Origin: DSAR01 sp034437315
Lineage (GTDB): Bacteria > Chloroflexota > Anaerolineae > B4-G1
Direction: 5' to 3'
Assembly: GCA_034437315.1 (NCBI GenBank)
Contig: DAOTUC010000274.1
Span: 1 to 6,617, forward strand
DNA: 6,617 nt
The notes beneath the pieces are model-generated. The model worked only from the letters and a program-made list of their open reading frames with translations. It was not told the DNA's origin and did no database searches. The translations under genes were made by a program, and so were the position numbers. Position 1 is the first letter of the stretch. The number at the start of each line of letters is the position of its first letter. Below, piece by piece: positions 1-5,878 of this stretch.

Positions 1-326
1 AGTCGCTGCATGGCAGAAAAACCCATAACTTGGCTTCGCAATTCTTCTGGTCGGTGTCCGCTCAAGCGCAAGCATATCTCTCCGGTCTGTTTGGATAAGA
101 ACAGAACGCTCAGCGCCGTCTGCCCGTTATTCTTTTTGCAGCAGGAAATCCTTCATCCGCAGGCTGTAGCTGTGAATCTGGCCTTTGGGCTGTCCTAGAT
201 GAAAAGCATGTCCGTGCTAAGGCCAGTCCCAATGGGTTGAGGTTCACTCTTCTCAGAAGGTGTGGAAAGCAGAGAATGAGTGGGGGAGTGTTCAACGACT
301 TGAACACATACCACCCTGTAGACAAT
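1..326. other. No recognisable gene
   Basis: This stretch has no reading frame I can assign. On the - strand a short open tail ends at a TAA at 127-129 and reads HSYSLRMKDFLLQKE at its C-terminus. It has the look of the last residues of a broken gene, perhaps a transposase, but it is stopped again about 29 codons upstream and I do not recognise it. The only clear structure is the dyad at 288-307 and the terminator that follows it, described separately. Confidence 0.4.
288..307. repeat. Perfect 8-bp dyad (hairpin or operator-like)
   Basis: GTGTTCAA, a 4-nt spacer CGAC, then TTGAACAC form a perfect dyad. It lies 19 bp before the terminator stem at 327. It could be a protein-binding palindrome or an RNA hairpin; nothing here decides which. 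Confidence 0.5.
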
Positions 327-366
327 GACCCAGGATACGGGATCACCCGCGTCCTGGGTCCCTTTT
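327..366 (+). terminator. Rho-independent terminator
   Basis: GACCCAGGA (327-335) pairs perfectly with TCCTGGGTC (352-360). An inner CGGG/CCCG stem closes an ATCA loop, and CCTTTT follows. The T-run lies only on the + strand side, so it should stop + strand transcription arriving from the left. The gene it served is not visible in the window. The T-tract is short (4 T), which lowers certainty. Confidence 0.6.
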
Positions 367-428
367 CATGTCCATACTCCTCCCCCAAGCACTGATACCC
401 TGCAAGCGACCGGGTAGATTGCTGTTTG

Positions 429-474
429 CCGCCTGCCTGTGCGTCGCACGCAGACAGGAGGCACAGGCAGGCGG
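429..474. repeat. 14-bp perfect inverted repeat
   Basis: CCGCCTGCCTGTGC (429-442) is perfectly complemented by GCACAGGCAGGCGG (461-474) around an 18-nt loop, giving a very stable GC-rich hairpin. No T-run follows, so it is not an ordinary intrinsic terminator. It stands just upstream of the broken VTC-like frame that opens at 495. It may be a REP-like or IS-derived palindrome. Confidence 0.55.
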
Positions 475-707
475 TGAGGTTGCAGTGTTTCTGACATTGG
501 CGTGTCACTGATGTCTACACCGATGTTTCCATCGCTGGCCCGCCTTGCTATTCACCGCGTGGGAGCGTGCGCCGTTGGAGGAAAGCGGTCAATCGCTTCT
601 TACACAAACACGTGGATTACAATCACGTCGTGGTGGAGTTGAAATACGCCCAGCCGCTGGACGTCGAGGCCGACCGTATATCGAGTTTCTTCCCCTTTAG
701 TTTGACC

Positions 708-986
708 CAATAGTGTGAAGTTATTTTCTGATCCCGGCTCACTCGTATGCTCTTGCTAATTCTCGGGCGCTTGCGTCCGGTTTTCAAGTCCGAGGAAGCC
801 GTTTTTGGACTGCTCAGAGCCACCTAAAGGCTCCTTTTAGTCCAAGAAACAACTTGATGGACACACCAAGTCACCCACGGACAGGCAATTTGAGCCAATC
901 AAGACGTGTCAGCTTCCGATACAAGGCCACGAAATCTATCTTTACGAAACGAAGCTGACAAAAAAGCGAATAACTTCACACCAATG
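708..986. mobile_element. MITE-like 279-bp insertion inside the VTC-like gene
   Basis: The left end CAATAGTGTGAAGTTATT (708-725) matches the reverse complement of the right end AATAACTTCACACCAATG (969-986) at 16 of 18 positions. It is flanked by AGTTTGACC (699-707) and AGTTTGATC (987-995), a 9-bp target duplication with one mismatch. The interior is too short for a transposase. Its right part carries a short open frame with LPIQGHEIYLYETKLTKKR, ending at a TGA at the element edge, which I do not recognise. A 9-bp duplication with ~18-bp terminal repeats occurs in several DDE families (IS4- and IS5-group members, for example), so no family is assigned. The clean restoration of the host reading frame is the strongest evidence for the boundaries. 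Confidence 0.75.
904..986 (+). repeat. Copy A of an 83-bp inverted repeat flanking the coo operon
   Basis: These 83 bp, the right end of the 708-986 element, match the reverse complement of 5299-5381 at 73 of 83 positions with no gaps. In the frame from 904 both copies encode a similar peptide (LPIQG.EIYLYE.KLTKKR), and five of the ten differences fall at third codon positions. That hints that this end derives from coding sequence of a parental element. Confidence 0.75.
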
Positions 987-1062
987 AGTTTGATCAAGAA
1001 TTCCAAGTACGTCACCGGTATTGAGCGTGTGTACGTATGAACGTGTTAGTGAGGAGGCAAAA

Positions 1063-1130
1063 ATGGCAAGTGTTATTCGGCGAAGCTAAAGTTCCAGGTG
1101 GTTACGGAATTGTTGAATGGCGTCTTAAAT
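1063..1130 (+). pseudogene. Remnant of an IS3-family OrfA start
   Basis: A good Shine-Dalgarno GAGGAGG (1051-1057) sits 5 nt before ATG 1063. The frame reads MASVIRRS and stops at 1087. Shifting frame at about 1083 gives AKLKFQVVTELLNG, matching the helix-turn-helix start of IS3-group OrfA proteins (usual pattern ..(Y/F)DAKFKFQVVLE.L.G..). The rest of the transposase is absent. This looks like a frameshifted, truncated IS remnant that kept its translation start. The match rests on about 14 residues, so the family call is moderate. Confidence 0.5.
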
Positions 1131-1156
1131 AATCGCTCTAGCCGCCGTTCCAGGGG

Positions 1157-1196
1157 CGCTAATCGGCCCGAGGACGGGCCTCTGAGCGACTTTTTT
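1157..1196 (+). terminator. Rho-independent terminator upstream of the coo promoter
   Basis: CGCT (1157-1160) and AGCG (1185-1188) close an outer stem. GGCCCG (1165-1170) and CGGGCC (1175-1180) form the inner stem around AGGA, with a 4x4 internal loop between. AC and then TTTTTT (1191-1196) follow. It would stop transcription coming from the left and so insulate the coo promoter. It may originally have belonged to the IS remnant just upstream. Confidence 0.7.
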
Positions 1197-1219
1197 AAGG
1201 GTCTCTCAAGGTGTAGGAT

Positions 1220-1248
1220 TTGCTCACTTTTGAGCGTAGGAGTATAAT
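1220..1248 (+). promoter_or_regulatory. Candidate sigma-70 promoter for the coo operon
   Basis: TATAAT at 1243-1248 is a perfect -10. A 17-bp spacer separates it from TTGCTC at 1220-1225, a weak -35 (3 of 6). The spacer and -35 contain a dyad, GCTCA (1222-1226) and TGAGC (1231-1235), that could be an operator. It lies just after the terminator ending at 1196. It would give a 5' leader of about 235 nt before cooF. No CooA-type TGTCA-N6-CGACA site was found near it. Confidence 0.45.
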
Positions 1249-1302
1249 CCAGGTTAGCTGCCTGACAGTTTGTTGACCTGAAAGTTTAGTCATCCAAGTG
1301 CA

Positions 1303-1317
1303 TAGTCAGTGGGACTA
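1303..1317. repeat. Small dyad TAGTC-N5-GACTA in the cooF leader
   Basis: TAGTC (1303-1307) and GACTA (1313-1317) are inverted around AGTGG, with a further TAGTC at 1286-1290. It may be a leader hairpin or binding site. The arms are short, so chance occurrence is possible. Confidence 0.25.
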
Positions 1318-1369
1318 ACTGATTAACTTTCGTATGGCTGAGTAAGATTTAGCTAGAAGGAGGTGGTTG

Positions 1370-1399
1370 TTGAGTAGAACTGTTGAGCGGATCATCTGA
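1370..1399 (+). CDS. Possible 9-codon leader ORF before cooF
   Basis: A near-perfect Shine-Dalgarno, AAGGAGG (1357-1363), is followed 6 nt later by TTG and eight further codons (LSRTVERII) up to TGA 1397-1399. The ribosome site is stronger than the one in front of cooF itself, yet no longer frame follows it. It may be a leader peptide, the relic of a lost start, or chance. There is no independent support for translation. Confidence 0.2.
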   Translation: MSRTVERII

Positions 1400-1490
1400 A
1401 TCAGCCCCTTTCTGCGCTAGCGGGAGGCCGGGAAGGTGTCGCGTGTTTTTGTCCCGTTGTGACGTGTAGAAAATAGAAGGGAGTAGCCGT

Positions 1491-2111
1491 ATGAAGACGG
1501 TATTTGTAAACCCCGAACGATGTATCGGTTGCAAACAATGCCAGATCGCCTGCGCCGTGGAGCACTCCCAAAGCAAGACCCTCTACCAGGCGGTTTTCGA
1601 AACCCCCAAGCCGCGGCCTCGCATTCACGTCGCGCCAGGCATTTACCTGAGCACCTCTTTTCCCAACAAATGTCGTCATTGTGAACCGGCCCCTTGTCTA
1701 CAGGTTTGCCCGACGGGGGCGATTAGCCGCGATGTGGACTTGAATATTGTCCAAATTGATGGGGACCGGTGCATCGCGTGCGCGATGTGCGCGATGGTGT
1801 GCCCGTTTGACGTGATTCGCTATTACCGATCGGCGGTGGTCAAGCGGGAGCATACAGTGGCGCTCAAGTGCGATCATTGCATCGAGCGGCAGCGCGAGGG
1901 ACGAGAGCCGGCCTGTGTGGAGGCTTGCAAGGTTGGTGCTCTGGCGTTTGGCGACATTAATGAACTGGTTGAGAAGGCGAGTACCCAGTTGGCGAAAGCT
2001 GTTTCAGTCGCGACAGGTGAGATTCAATCGGAGATGGTTGGGCTTCCGGGCCACGTCGAGGCGTGGCGGGCTTTGGGAGCGCGTATCGATCATATCGGCA
2101 GAGAGGAGTGA
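1491..2111 (+). CDS. cooF: CooF-type ferredoxin, four [4Fe-4S] clusters
   Basis: This 206-residue iron-sulfur protein should carry electrons from CO dehydrogenase to a downstream acceptor in the cytoplasm. Sixteen cysteines fall in four groups: CIGCKQCQIAC (11-21), CRHCEPAPCLQVCP (61-74), CIACAMCAMVCP (94-105) and C127-x2-C130 with C142-x3-C146. This is the layout of CooF and related HycB/DmsB-like subunits. It has no signal peptide or membrane segment. The length is slightly above the ~190 residues I recall for Rhodospirillum rubrum CooF; the extra part is a cysteine-free tail of about 60 residues. ATG 1491 is preceded by AAGGGAG at a spacing of 7 and begins directly at the usual MKTVFVNPERC motif. 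cooS starts 4 nt after its stop, so the two are surely co-transcribed and probably translationally coupled. The family call is firm and the CooS partnership follows from the context. Confidence 0.93.
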   Translation: MKTVFVNPERCIGCKQCQIACAVEHSQSKTLYQAVFETPKPRPRIHVAPGIYLSTSFPNKCRHCEPAPCLQVCPTGAISRDVDLNIVQIDGDRCIACAMCAMVCPFDVIRYYRSAVVKREHTVALKCDHCIERQREGREPACVEACKVGALAFGDINELVEKASTQLAKAVSVATGEIQSEMVGLPGHVEAWRALGARIDHIGREE

Positions 2112-2115
2112 AGAG

Positions 2116-4011
2116 ATGAGCAAGCAAGATCGTGCGACTCAACGTTCGGTTGATCCGGCTACACAGTCGATGTTGCGCATCGCGGAAAAGCAAGGGCGCG
2201 AGACAGCTTGGGAGCGCCTTGAGGCCCAGTTGCCCCAATGTGGCTACGGCGAGCTGGGGGTCTGTTGTCGCCATTGCGCGATGGGCCCGTGCCGGATCGA
2301 TCCTTTTGACGACACCGGCCCACAGAAGGGCGTCTGCGGCGCGACAGCGGATACCATCGTCGCCCGAGGGCTGCTGAGGATGATCGCCGCTGGCGCGGCC
2401 GCCCATTCCGATCACGGGCGGGATATCGCCCACACATTGCTGCTCACAGCCGAGGGGAAGGGCGGCGGTTACGAGATCAAGGACGAGGCTAAGCTGCACG
2501 CGCTGGCGGATGAGTACGGTATCGCGGTGGAAGGCCGTGCTAAGGAGGATATCGCGCTCGACCTGGCTCACGCGGTCTATGACGAGTTCGGCAAGCAGGA
2601 AGGCCCCATTCAATTCACCCGGCGCGCGCCTCAGAAGCGGGTCGAGCTATGGCAGAAATTAGGCGTCGACCCCCGAGGGGTGGACCGGGAGATCGTGGAG
2701 GTTATGCACCGCACCCACATCGGTGTGGACCACGATTACGTCCACTTGATCCTGCACGGCTTGCGCACGTCCATCGCCGACGGGTGGGGTGGATCGATGA
2801 TCGCCACGGAGATCTCCGACGTGCTCTTTGGCACGCCGGAACCGGTGATGTCGACGGCTAACCTGGGGGTCTTGGATGAGGGGCAGGTCAATATCGTGGT
2901 GCACGGCCACGAGCCGACGCTTTCGGAGATGATCGTGGCGGCGGCGCAGGATCCGGAACTGGTCGAGTTAGCAAAGCAAAAGGGAGCCGGGGGCATCAAC
3001 GTGGTGGGGATGTGCTGCACGGGCAACGAGATTTTGATGCGTCACGGTGTTCCCATCGCCGGCAACTTTCTGCAGCAAGAATTGGCTGTCATCACCGGCG
3101 CGGTCGAGGCGGTGGTGGTCGATGTGCAGTGTATTATGCCAGCCCTTCCGGCCCTGGCGACGTGTTATCACACGGAGATCATCTCGACTTCACCCAAGGC
3201 CAAGTTCCCCGGCGCGACCCACATCCAGTTTAACGAAGAGGAGGCCTACGACATCGCCAAGCAAATCGTGCGGAGGGCGGTGGAGAATTACGCCAACCGC
3301 AAGGCGGAGATGATCAACATCCCGGACGAGAAAACCGCGTGTATGGTCGGTTTTAGCGTGGAAGCGATTGTCAAGGCGCTGGGTGGGACGCTGGACCCCT
3401 TGCTGGACGCGATCAAGGGGGGCGCTATCCGGGGCATCGTCGGCGTCGTGGGGTGCAACAATCCCAAGGTGCGCCATGATTACGCTCACCTGAAGCTGGT
3501 CGAGTCGTTGATCGCCCATGACGTTTTAGTGGTGAACACCGGTTGCAACGCGATTGCATGCGCCAAGGCGGGCCTGTTGCTGCCGGATGCGGCGGATCGG
3601 GCGGGCGAGGGGTTGGGAGGCGTCTGTAAGGCGCTGGGCATCCCGCCGGTCCTGCATATGGGATCGTGCGTCGACATCAGCCGTATCCTGGTAGCCTGCG
3701 CGGCTATCGCCAACGCGCTGGGGGTCGACATCAGCGACCTGCCGGTCGCGGGCGCGGCTCCGGAGTGGATGAGCGAGAAAGCGGTCTCCATCGGGACTTA
3801 CGTCGTCTCATCCGGCATCTACACCGTGCTGGGCGTCGTTCCCCAGGTGCTGGGCAGTCCCAACGTGACCCAACTGCTTACCGAGGGAGCGGAGGATGTG
3901 ATTGGCGGGATGTTCGCCGTTGAGCCGGACCCGGAGGAGGCAGCCAAGTTGATCCGGCGGCATATCGAGAAGAAGCGGGAGGAATTGGGCTTGTCGTTTG
4001 AAACGGTCTAG
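2116..4011 (+). CDS. cooS: Ni-Fe carbon monoxide dehydrogenase catalytic subunit
   Basis: This 631-residue enzyme catalyses CO + H2O to CO2 + 2H+ + 2e-. It is normally a homodimer. Ligands can be placed by comparison with remembered Carboxydothermus CODH-II numbering. D-cluster: C42 and C50. B-cluster: C51, C54, C59 and C74. C-cluster (Ni-Fe-S active site): H265, C301, C339, C447, C477 and C518. The acid-base lysine is K555 (WMSEKAV). The proton-relay stretch is H97-x2-H100-x2-D103-x2-H106, with Asp where some CODHs have a third His. Nothing essential is missing and the length is normal (~635). I chose ATG 2116 because GAGAGGAG (2101-2108) in the last cooF codons serves as its ribosome site. 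A longer frame reaches back to 1915 but only overlaps cooF. No acetyl-CoA synthase genes are adjacent, so a CO-oxidising or CO-scavenging role is more likely than Wood-Ljungdahl acetyl-CoA synthesis. Confidence 0.96.
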   Translation: MSKQDRATQRSVDPATQSMLRIAEKQGRETAWERLEAQLPQCGYGELGVCCRHCAMGPCRIDPFDDTGPQKGVCGATADTIVARGLLRMIAAGAAAHSDHGRDIAHTLLLTAEGKGGGYEIKDEAKLHALADEYGIAVEGRAKEDIALDLAHAVYDEFGKQEGPIQFTRRAPQKRVELWQKLGVDPRGVDREIVEVMHRTHIGVDHDYVHLILHGLRTSIADGWGGSMIATEISDVLFGTPEPVMSTANLGVLDEGQVNIVVHGHEPTLSEMIVAAAQDPELVELAKQKGAGGINVVGMCCTGNEILMRHGVPIAGNFLQQELAVITGAVEAVVVDVQCIMPALPALATCYHTEIISTSPKAKFPGATHIQFNEEEAYDIAKQIVRRAVENYANRKAEMINIPDEKTACMVGFSVEAIVKALGGTLDPLLDAIKGGAIRGIVGVVGCNNPKVRHDYAHLKLVESLIAHDVLVVNTGCNAIACAKAGLLLPDAADRAGEGLGGVCKALGIPPVLHMGSCVDISRILVACAAIANALGVDISDLPVAGAAPEWMSEKAVSIGTYVVSSGIYTVLGVVPQVLGSPNVTQLLTEGAEDVIGGMFAVEPDPEEAAKLIRRHIEKKREELGLSFETV

Positions 4012-4036
4012 CGCGGGTGACAGAGAGGAGGACGTA

Positions 4037-5263
4037 ATGAGAGTGCTCATCATCGGCGCAGGTCCGGCTGGCGTCACCGTCGCCGAGACGCTGCGTCGAT
4101 ATGATAAACAGATCGAGATCGTGATGCTTTCCGACGAGCCGTATCCTCCATACTCTCCCCCGGCGATGGTCACGTACTTCTCGTCGGGGCGGGATGTGCA
4201 CCTGTGGCGCGGGCGGGATTTCCCGGAACGGATGGGGGTCGATTACCGCTCGGGCGACAGGGCGACGGCGGTGGATCCGGAAGCCCATGCAGTCCGGTTG
4301 GCCAATGGCGGGACGGTGGCCTACGACCGGCTGGTCATCGCCACGGGAGGCCGGCTCTACGCGGCGGGGCTGGAGGAGCACAAGCCCGGCGTCTACAATT
4401 TCAAGTCGCTCTCCACCGCCGAGGTGTTGATCGGGCGAGTCCGGGATGGGAGCGCCCACACGGCGTTGATCGTTGGCGCTGGATTCATTGGCGTGGAGAT
4501 CGCGCTGTTGTTGAATGAATTGGGCGTGGAGGTGACGCAATTGGTCCGCTCCCGCGTGATGCGCAGCATGCTCGATTCCGAAACGTCGGAGATCGTGCTC
4601 AATATGCTGCTGGAGCGAGGCGTCAAGGTGCGGCGCGGCGATGACGCCGATGCACTCGCCTTCTTGGGTGAGCCGAGCGCCGAGGCGGTCAAGGTCCGAT
4701 CTGGCGCAGAGGTGAAAGCCGATTTGCTGATCGCAGCCACCGGCCTGCGGCCCAACATCGAGTTCCTGGAAGGCGCCGGCATCGAGACAGCCTGGGGTGT
4801 GCTGGTGGACGATCACCTACGCGCGAGCAACCCTGACGTCTATGCCGCTGGAGATGTGGCAGAGACCTTCGACCGGCTTACCGGAGAGCGTTACGTCCAC
4901 GCGATCTTCCCCAACGCTGTAGCGCAGGGCCAGGTCGTGGCCCACAATCTGCTCGGTTGGGACACGGCCTACGAAGGCGCGGACGATATGAACAGCCTGA
5001 AACACCTTGGCCTCCCGGTGATGGTTGTCGGGCAGGCGGAGGGTGAGGTGTTGCGATATGAGCGGGACGGTGTCTTGCGCAAGATTTTCTTGCAGGATGG
5101 TCGGATCGTTGGTTTCCAGCTGGTAGGCGACGTCAGTGGGGCCGGTATCTATCGCTCGCTGATGAACCGGCGGGTCGACGTGAGCGATTTCCGCGCGTGT
5201 CTTCTTTCACCCAACTTTGGCATGGGATACGTGGAGGGGAGCGCGCGCCTGTCCATTCCCTGA
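4037..5263 (+). CDS. FAD/NAD(P)-dependent oxidoreductase, CODH-associated (FNOR type)
   Basis: This 408-residue flavoprotein of the pyridine nucleotide-disulfide reductase fold probably takes electrons from CooF and reduces NAD(P)+. An N-terminal FAD-binding Rossmann motif GAGPAG spans residues 7-12. IATGG follows at 101-105, a second dinucleotide motif GAGFIG (NAD(P)) at 147-152, and the second FAD motif YAAGDVAE at 269-276. A C-terminal dimerisation-like domain follows from about 315. The CxxxxC disulfide of glutathione/lipoamide reductases is absent. The single cysteine of CoA-disulfide reductase and NADH oxidase, expected around residues 42-50, is also missing (YSPPAMVTYFSSG), so it should not be a thiol enzyme or H2O-forming oxidase. 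ATG 4037 has GAGAGGAGG upstream and lies 25 nt after cooS, so it belongs to the operon. CooS-CooF-FNOR clusters are a known CODH context. The electron direction is inferred. No clear terminator follows its stop. Confidence 0.88.
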   Translation: MRVLIIGAGPAGVTVAETLRRYDKQIEIVMLSDEPYPPYSPPAMVTYFSSGRDVHLWRGRDFPERMGVDYRSGDRATAVDPEAHAVRLANGGTVAYDRLVIATGGRLYAAGLEEHKPGVYNFKSLSTAEVLIGRVRDGSAHTALIVGAGFIGVEIALLLNELGVEVTQLVRSRVMRSMLDSETSEIVLNMLLERGVKVRRGDDADALAFLGEPSAEAVKVRSGAEVKADLLIAATGLRPNIEFLEGAGIETAWGVLVDDHLRASNPDVYAAGDVAETFDRLTGERYVHAIFPNAVAQGQVVAHNLLGWDTAYEGADDMNSLKHLGLPVMVVGQAEGEVLRYERDGVLRKIFLQDGRIVGFQLVGDVSGAGIYRSLMNRRVDVSDFRACLLSPNFGMGYVEGSARLSIP

Positions 5264-5298
5264 GGATGAGGGTGTCCCGTAAATTTTTGCGCGCGATC

Positions 5299-5381
5299 CG
5301 TTGGTATGAAGTTGTTCGCTTTTTCGTCAGCTTCGCTTCGTAAAGATAGATTTCTTGACCCTGTATCGGAAGTTGATACGT
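5299..5381 (-). repeat. Copy B of the 83-bp inverted repeat (element end)
   Basis: Read on the - strand, this matches 904-986 at 73 of 83 positions without gaps, including the terminal-repeat end (CGTTGGTATGAAGTTGTT at 5299-5316 on the + strand). It begins 36 bp after the FNOR stop. Homology ceases abruptly at 5382, where the sequence passes into the 131-bp palindrome, so the other end of this element is lost or overwritten. It has the opposite orientation to copy A, with both element tips facing the coo operon. Confidence 0.75.
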
Positions 5382-5389
5382 CAGGCCTT

Positions 5390-5520
5390 GGTCATCGTTT
5401 CGGCCACCCCCTGCTCTAAGTCCCCATCTCGGGGACGGCATAGACGCAAACAGCCCGTTTAAGCCGCCCCGGGGACGGGGATCAGAGCTTCGTGTAAAGC
5501 GAATGGCCGAAACGATGACC
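5390..5520. repeat. 131-bp imperfect palindrome
   Basis: GGTCATCGTTTCGGCCA (5390-5406) is a perfect 17-bp inverted copy of 5504-5520. Inside, further arms match imperfectly: GCTCTAAGTCCCC on the left and GGGGATCAGAGC on the right, each followed inward by GGGGAC/CCCCGG-rich hairpins. The whole folds into a long cruciform or RNA hairpin. No target duplication is evident at the ends (GCCTT versus GTAGC). It could be a small non-autonomous element or an encoded structured RNA. Confidence 0.6.
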
Positions 5521-5567
5521 GTAGCCCAATAGGCGTATCAGACGGGCTACCTAGGTATCACTGCAGA

Positions 5568-5699
5568 CTACGCCTTATTTCTTGAAGGCGTGATAGACCC
5601 GCGGGTGGGAACATCAAAGGTCACGGAAAACCCAACACCCACAATACGACTGGCTCCATCGCGGACACAAGCAATGGCTAAATTAAGAGATGGCGTCAT
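5568..5699 (-). pseudogene. Fragment resembling the N-terminus of a trypsin-like serine protease
   Basis: A 43-codon frame reads MTPSLNLAIACVRDGASRI, continues VGVGFSVTFDVPTRG, and ends at TAG (5568-5570). The 'A.V.I..G...G.GF.V' pattern is typical of the first strands of the trypsin-like peptidases associated with Trypco domains. The catalytic His, Asp and Ser regions would follow but are absent: the downstream sequence is stops and then the 131-bp palindrome. It lies in the same orientation as, and downstream of, the Trypco1 gene, which fits the known pairing and raises my confidence in a short match. There is no strong Shine-Dalgarno; the 5716-5850 inverted-repeat element ends only 16 nt upstream and may have displaced it. 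An unrelated short ORF remains possible. Confidence 0.4.
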
Positions 5700-5715
5700 A
5701 ATGATGCTGGCTCTT

Positions 5716-5850
5716 TGGGATTTCGCATGGTGCTCGGAGCGGATATGTTACCCGCGTCGCGCATTAATGGCTCGAAACCGTTTACCCTAAATACGGGGGT
5801 GACACATCCCCTTTGAGCTTATCTGAAACTATTCGCCATGCGAAATCCCA
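5716..5850. mobile_element. 135-bp inverted-repeat element (MITE-like)
   Basis: TGGGATTTCGCATGG (5716-5730) is perfectly inverted at 5836-5850 (15 bp) around a 105-bp interior. CTCT just outside the left arm and AGAG just outside the right arm extend the repeat, with a 2-nt offset. It fills the gap between the Trypco1 gene and the protease-like fragment. No unambiguous target duplication is seen, so it is either an old insertion or a structured intergenic repeat. Confidence 0.5.
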
Positions 5851-5878
5851 GAGTCTTATGAGGCTTACTGTTGTTGGT

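Larger units (their letters stand above)
495..1040 (+). pseudogene. 3' end of a VTC-domain (polyphosphate polymerase-like) gene, split by an insertion
   Basis: The frame open from 495 reads ..NHVVVELKYAQPLDVEADRI..FFPFSL up to 704, then meets a stop at 711. The frame restarts at 987 with SLIKNSKYVTGIERVYV and a TGA at 1038-1040. Removing 708-986 plus one target copy joins these into one continuous C-terminus. The pattern 'VELKY ... FPF ... KNSKYV.GIE' is what I know from the C-terminal part of bacterial VTC-domain proteins (polyphosphate polymerase-like; the ELKY glutamate and lysine belong to the tunnel-shaped active site). The assignment is from memory of the family, not a search. The N-terminal two thirds are missing: an in-frame stop sits at 492-494 and no matching upstream frame was seen, so the gene was probably truncated as well as interrupted. 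It is non-functional as it stands. Confidence 0.6.
5264..5567. other. Gene-free stretch of mobile-element debris after the coo operon
   Basis: I see no gene in this stretch. It contains the 83-bp inverted copy at 5299-5381, the 131-bp palindrome at 5390-5520 and a 7-bp hairpin, GTAGCCC (5521-5527) with GGGCTAC (5544-5550). There is no convincing T-tailed terminator for the coo operon, so its 3' end may depend on Rho or on read-through into the palindrome. Confidence 0.6.

Noticed and set aside
492..507. TGACA-N6-TGTCA palindrome as a CooA or CRP-type site
   Set aside because: The CooA sites I know read TGTCA-N6-CGACA. This one has the half-sites in the opposite sense and lies about 1 kb upstream of cooF, beyond two interrupted genes and a terminator.
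110..508. 132-residue - strand open frame
   Set aside because: It crosses the terminator and the 14-bp hairpin, has low-complexity composition and no recognisable motif.
1915..2115. N-terminal extension of cooS to give 698 residues
   Set aside because: The extension overlaps the cooF coding sequence in another frame and is arginine- and tryptophan-rich noise. The true start at 2116 has a ribosome site and matches the usual CooS N-terminus.
3878..4816. 312-residue open frame on the - strand across cooS and the flavoprotein gene
   Set aside because: It is the antisense of two firmly identified genes in GC-rich sequence and has no recognisable domain or ribosome site.
5404..5480. CRISPR repeat suggested by the GTCCCC/GGGGAC hairpins
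   Set aside because: There is no regular repeat-spacer periodicity. The repeated units are arms of one palindrome.
5521..5591. Intrinsic terminator for the coo operon at the hairpins 5521-5550 or 5570-5591
   Set aside because: Both are 7-bp stems without a following T-run and lie more than 250 bp after the last gene, so I do not call them terminators.
5590..5790. 66-residue + strand open frame
   Set aside because: It is antisense to the protease-like fragment and enters the 5716-5850 element. The - strand reading is more protein-like and fits the Trypco1 context.
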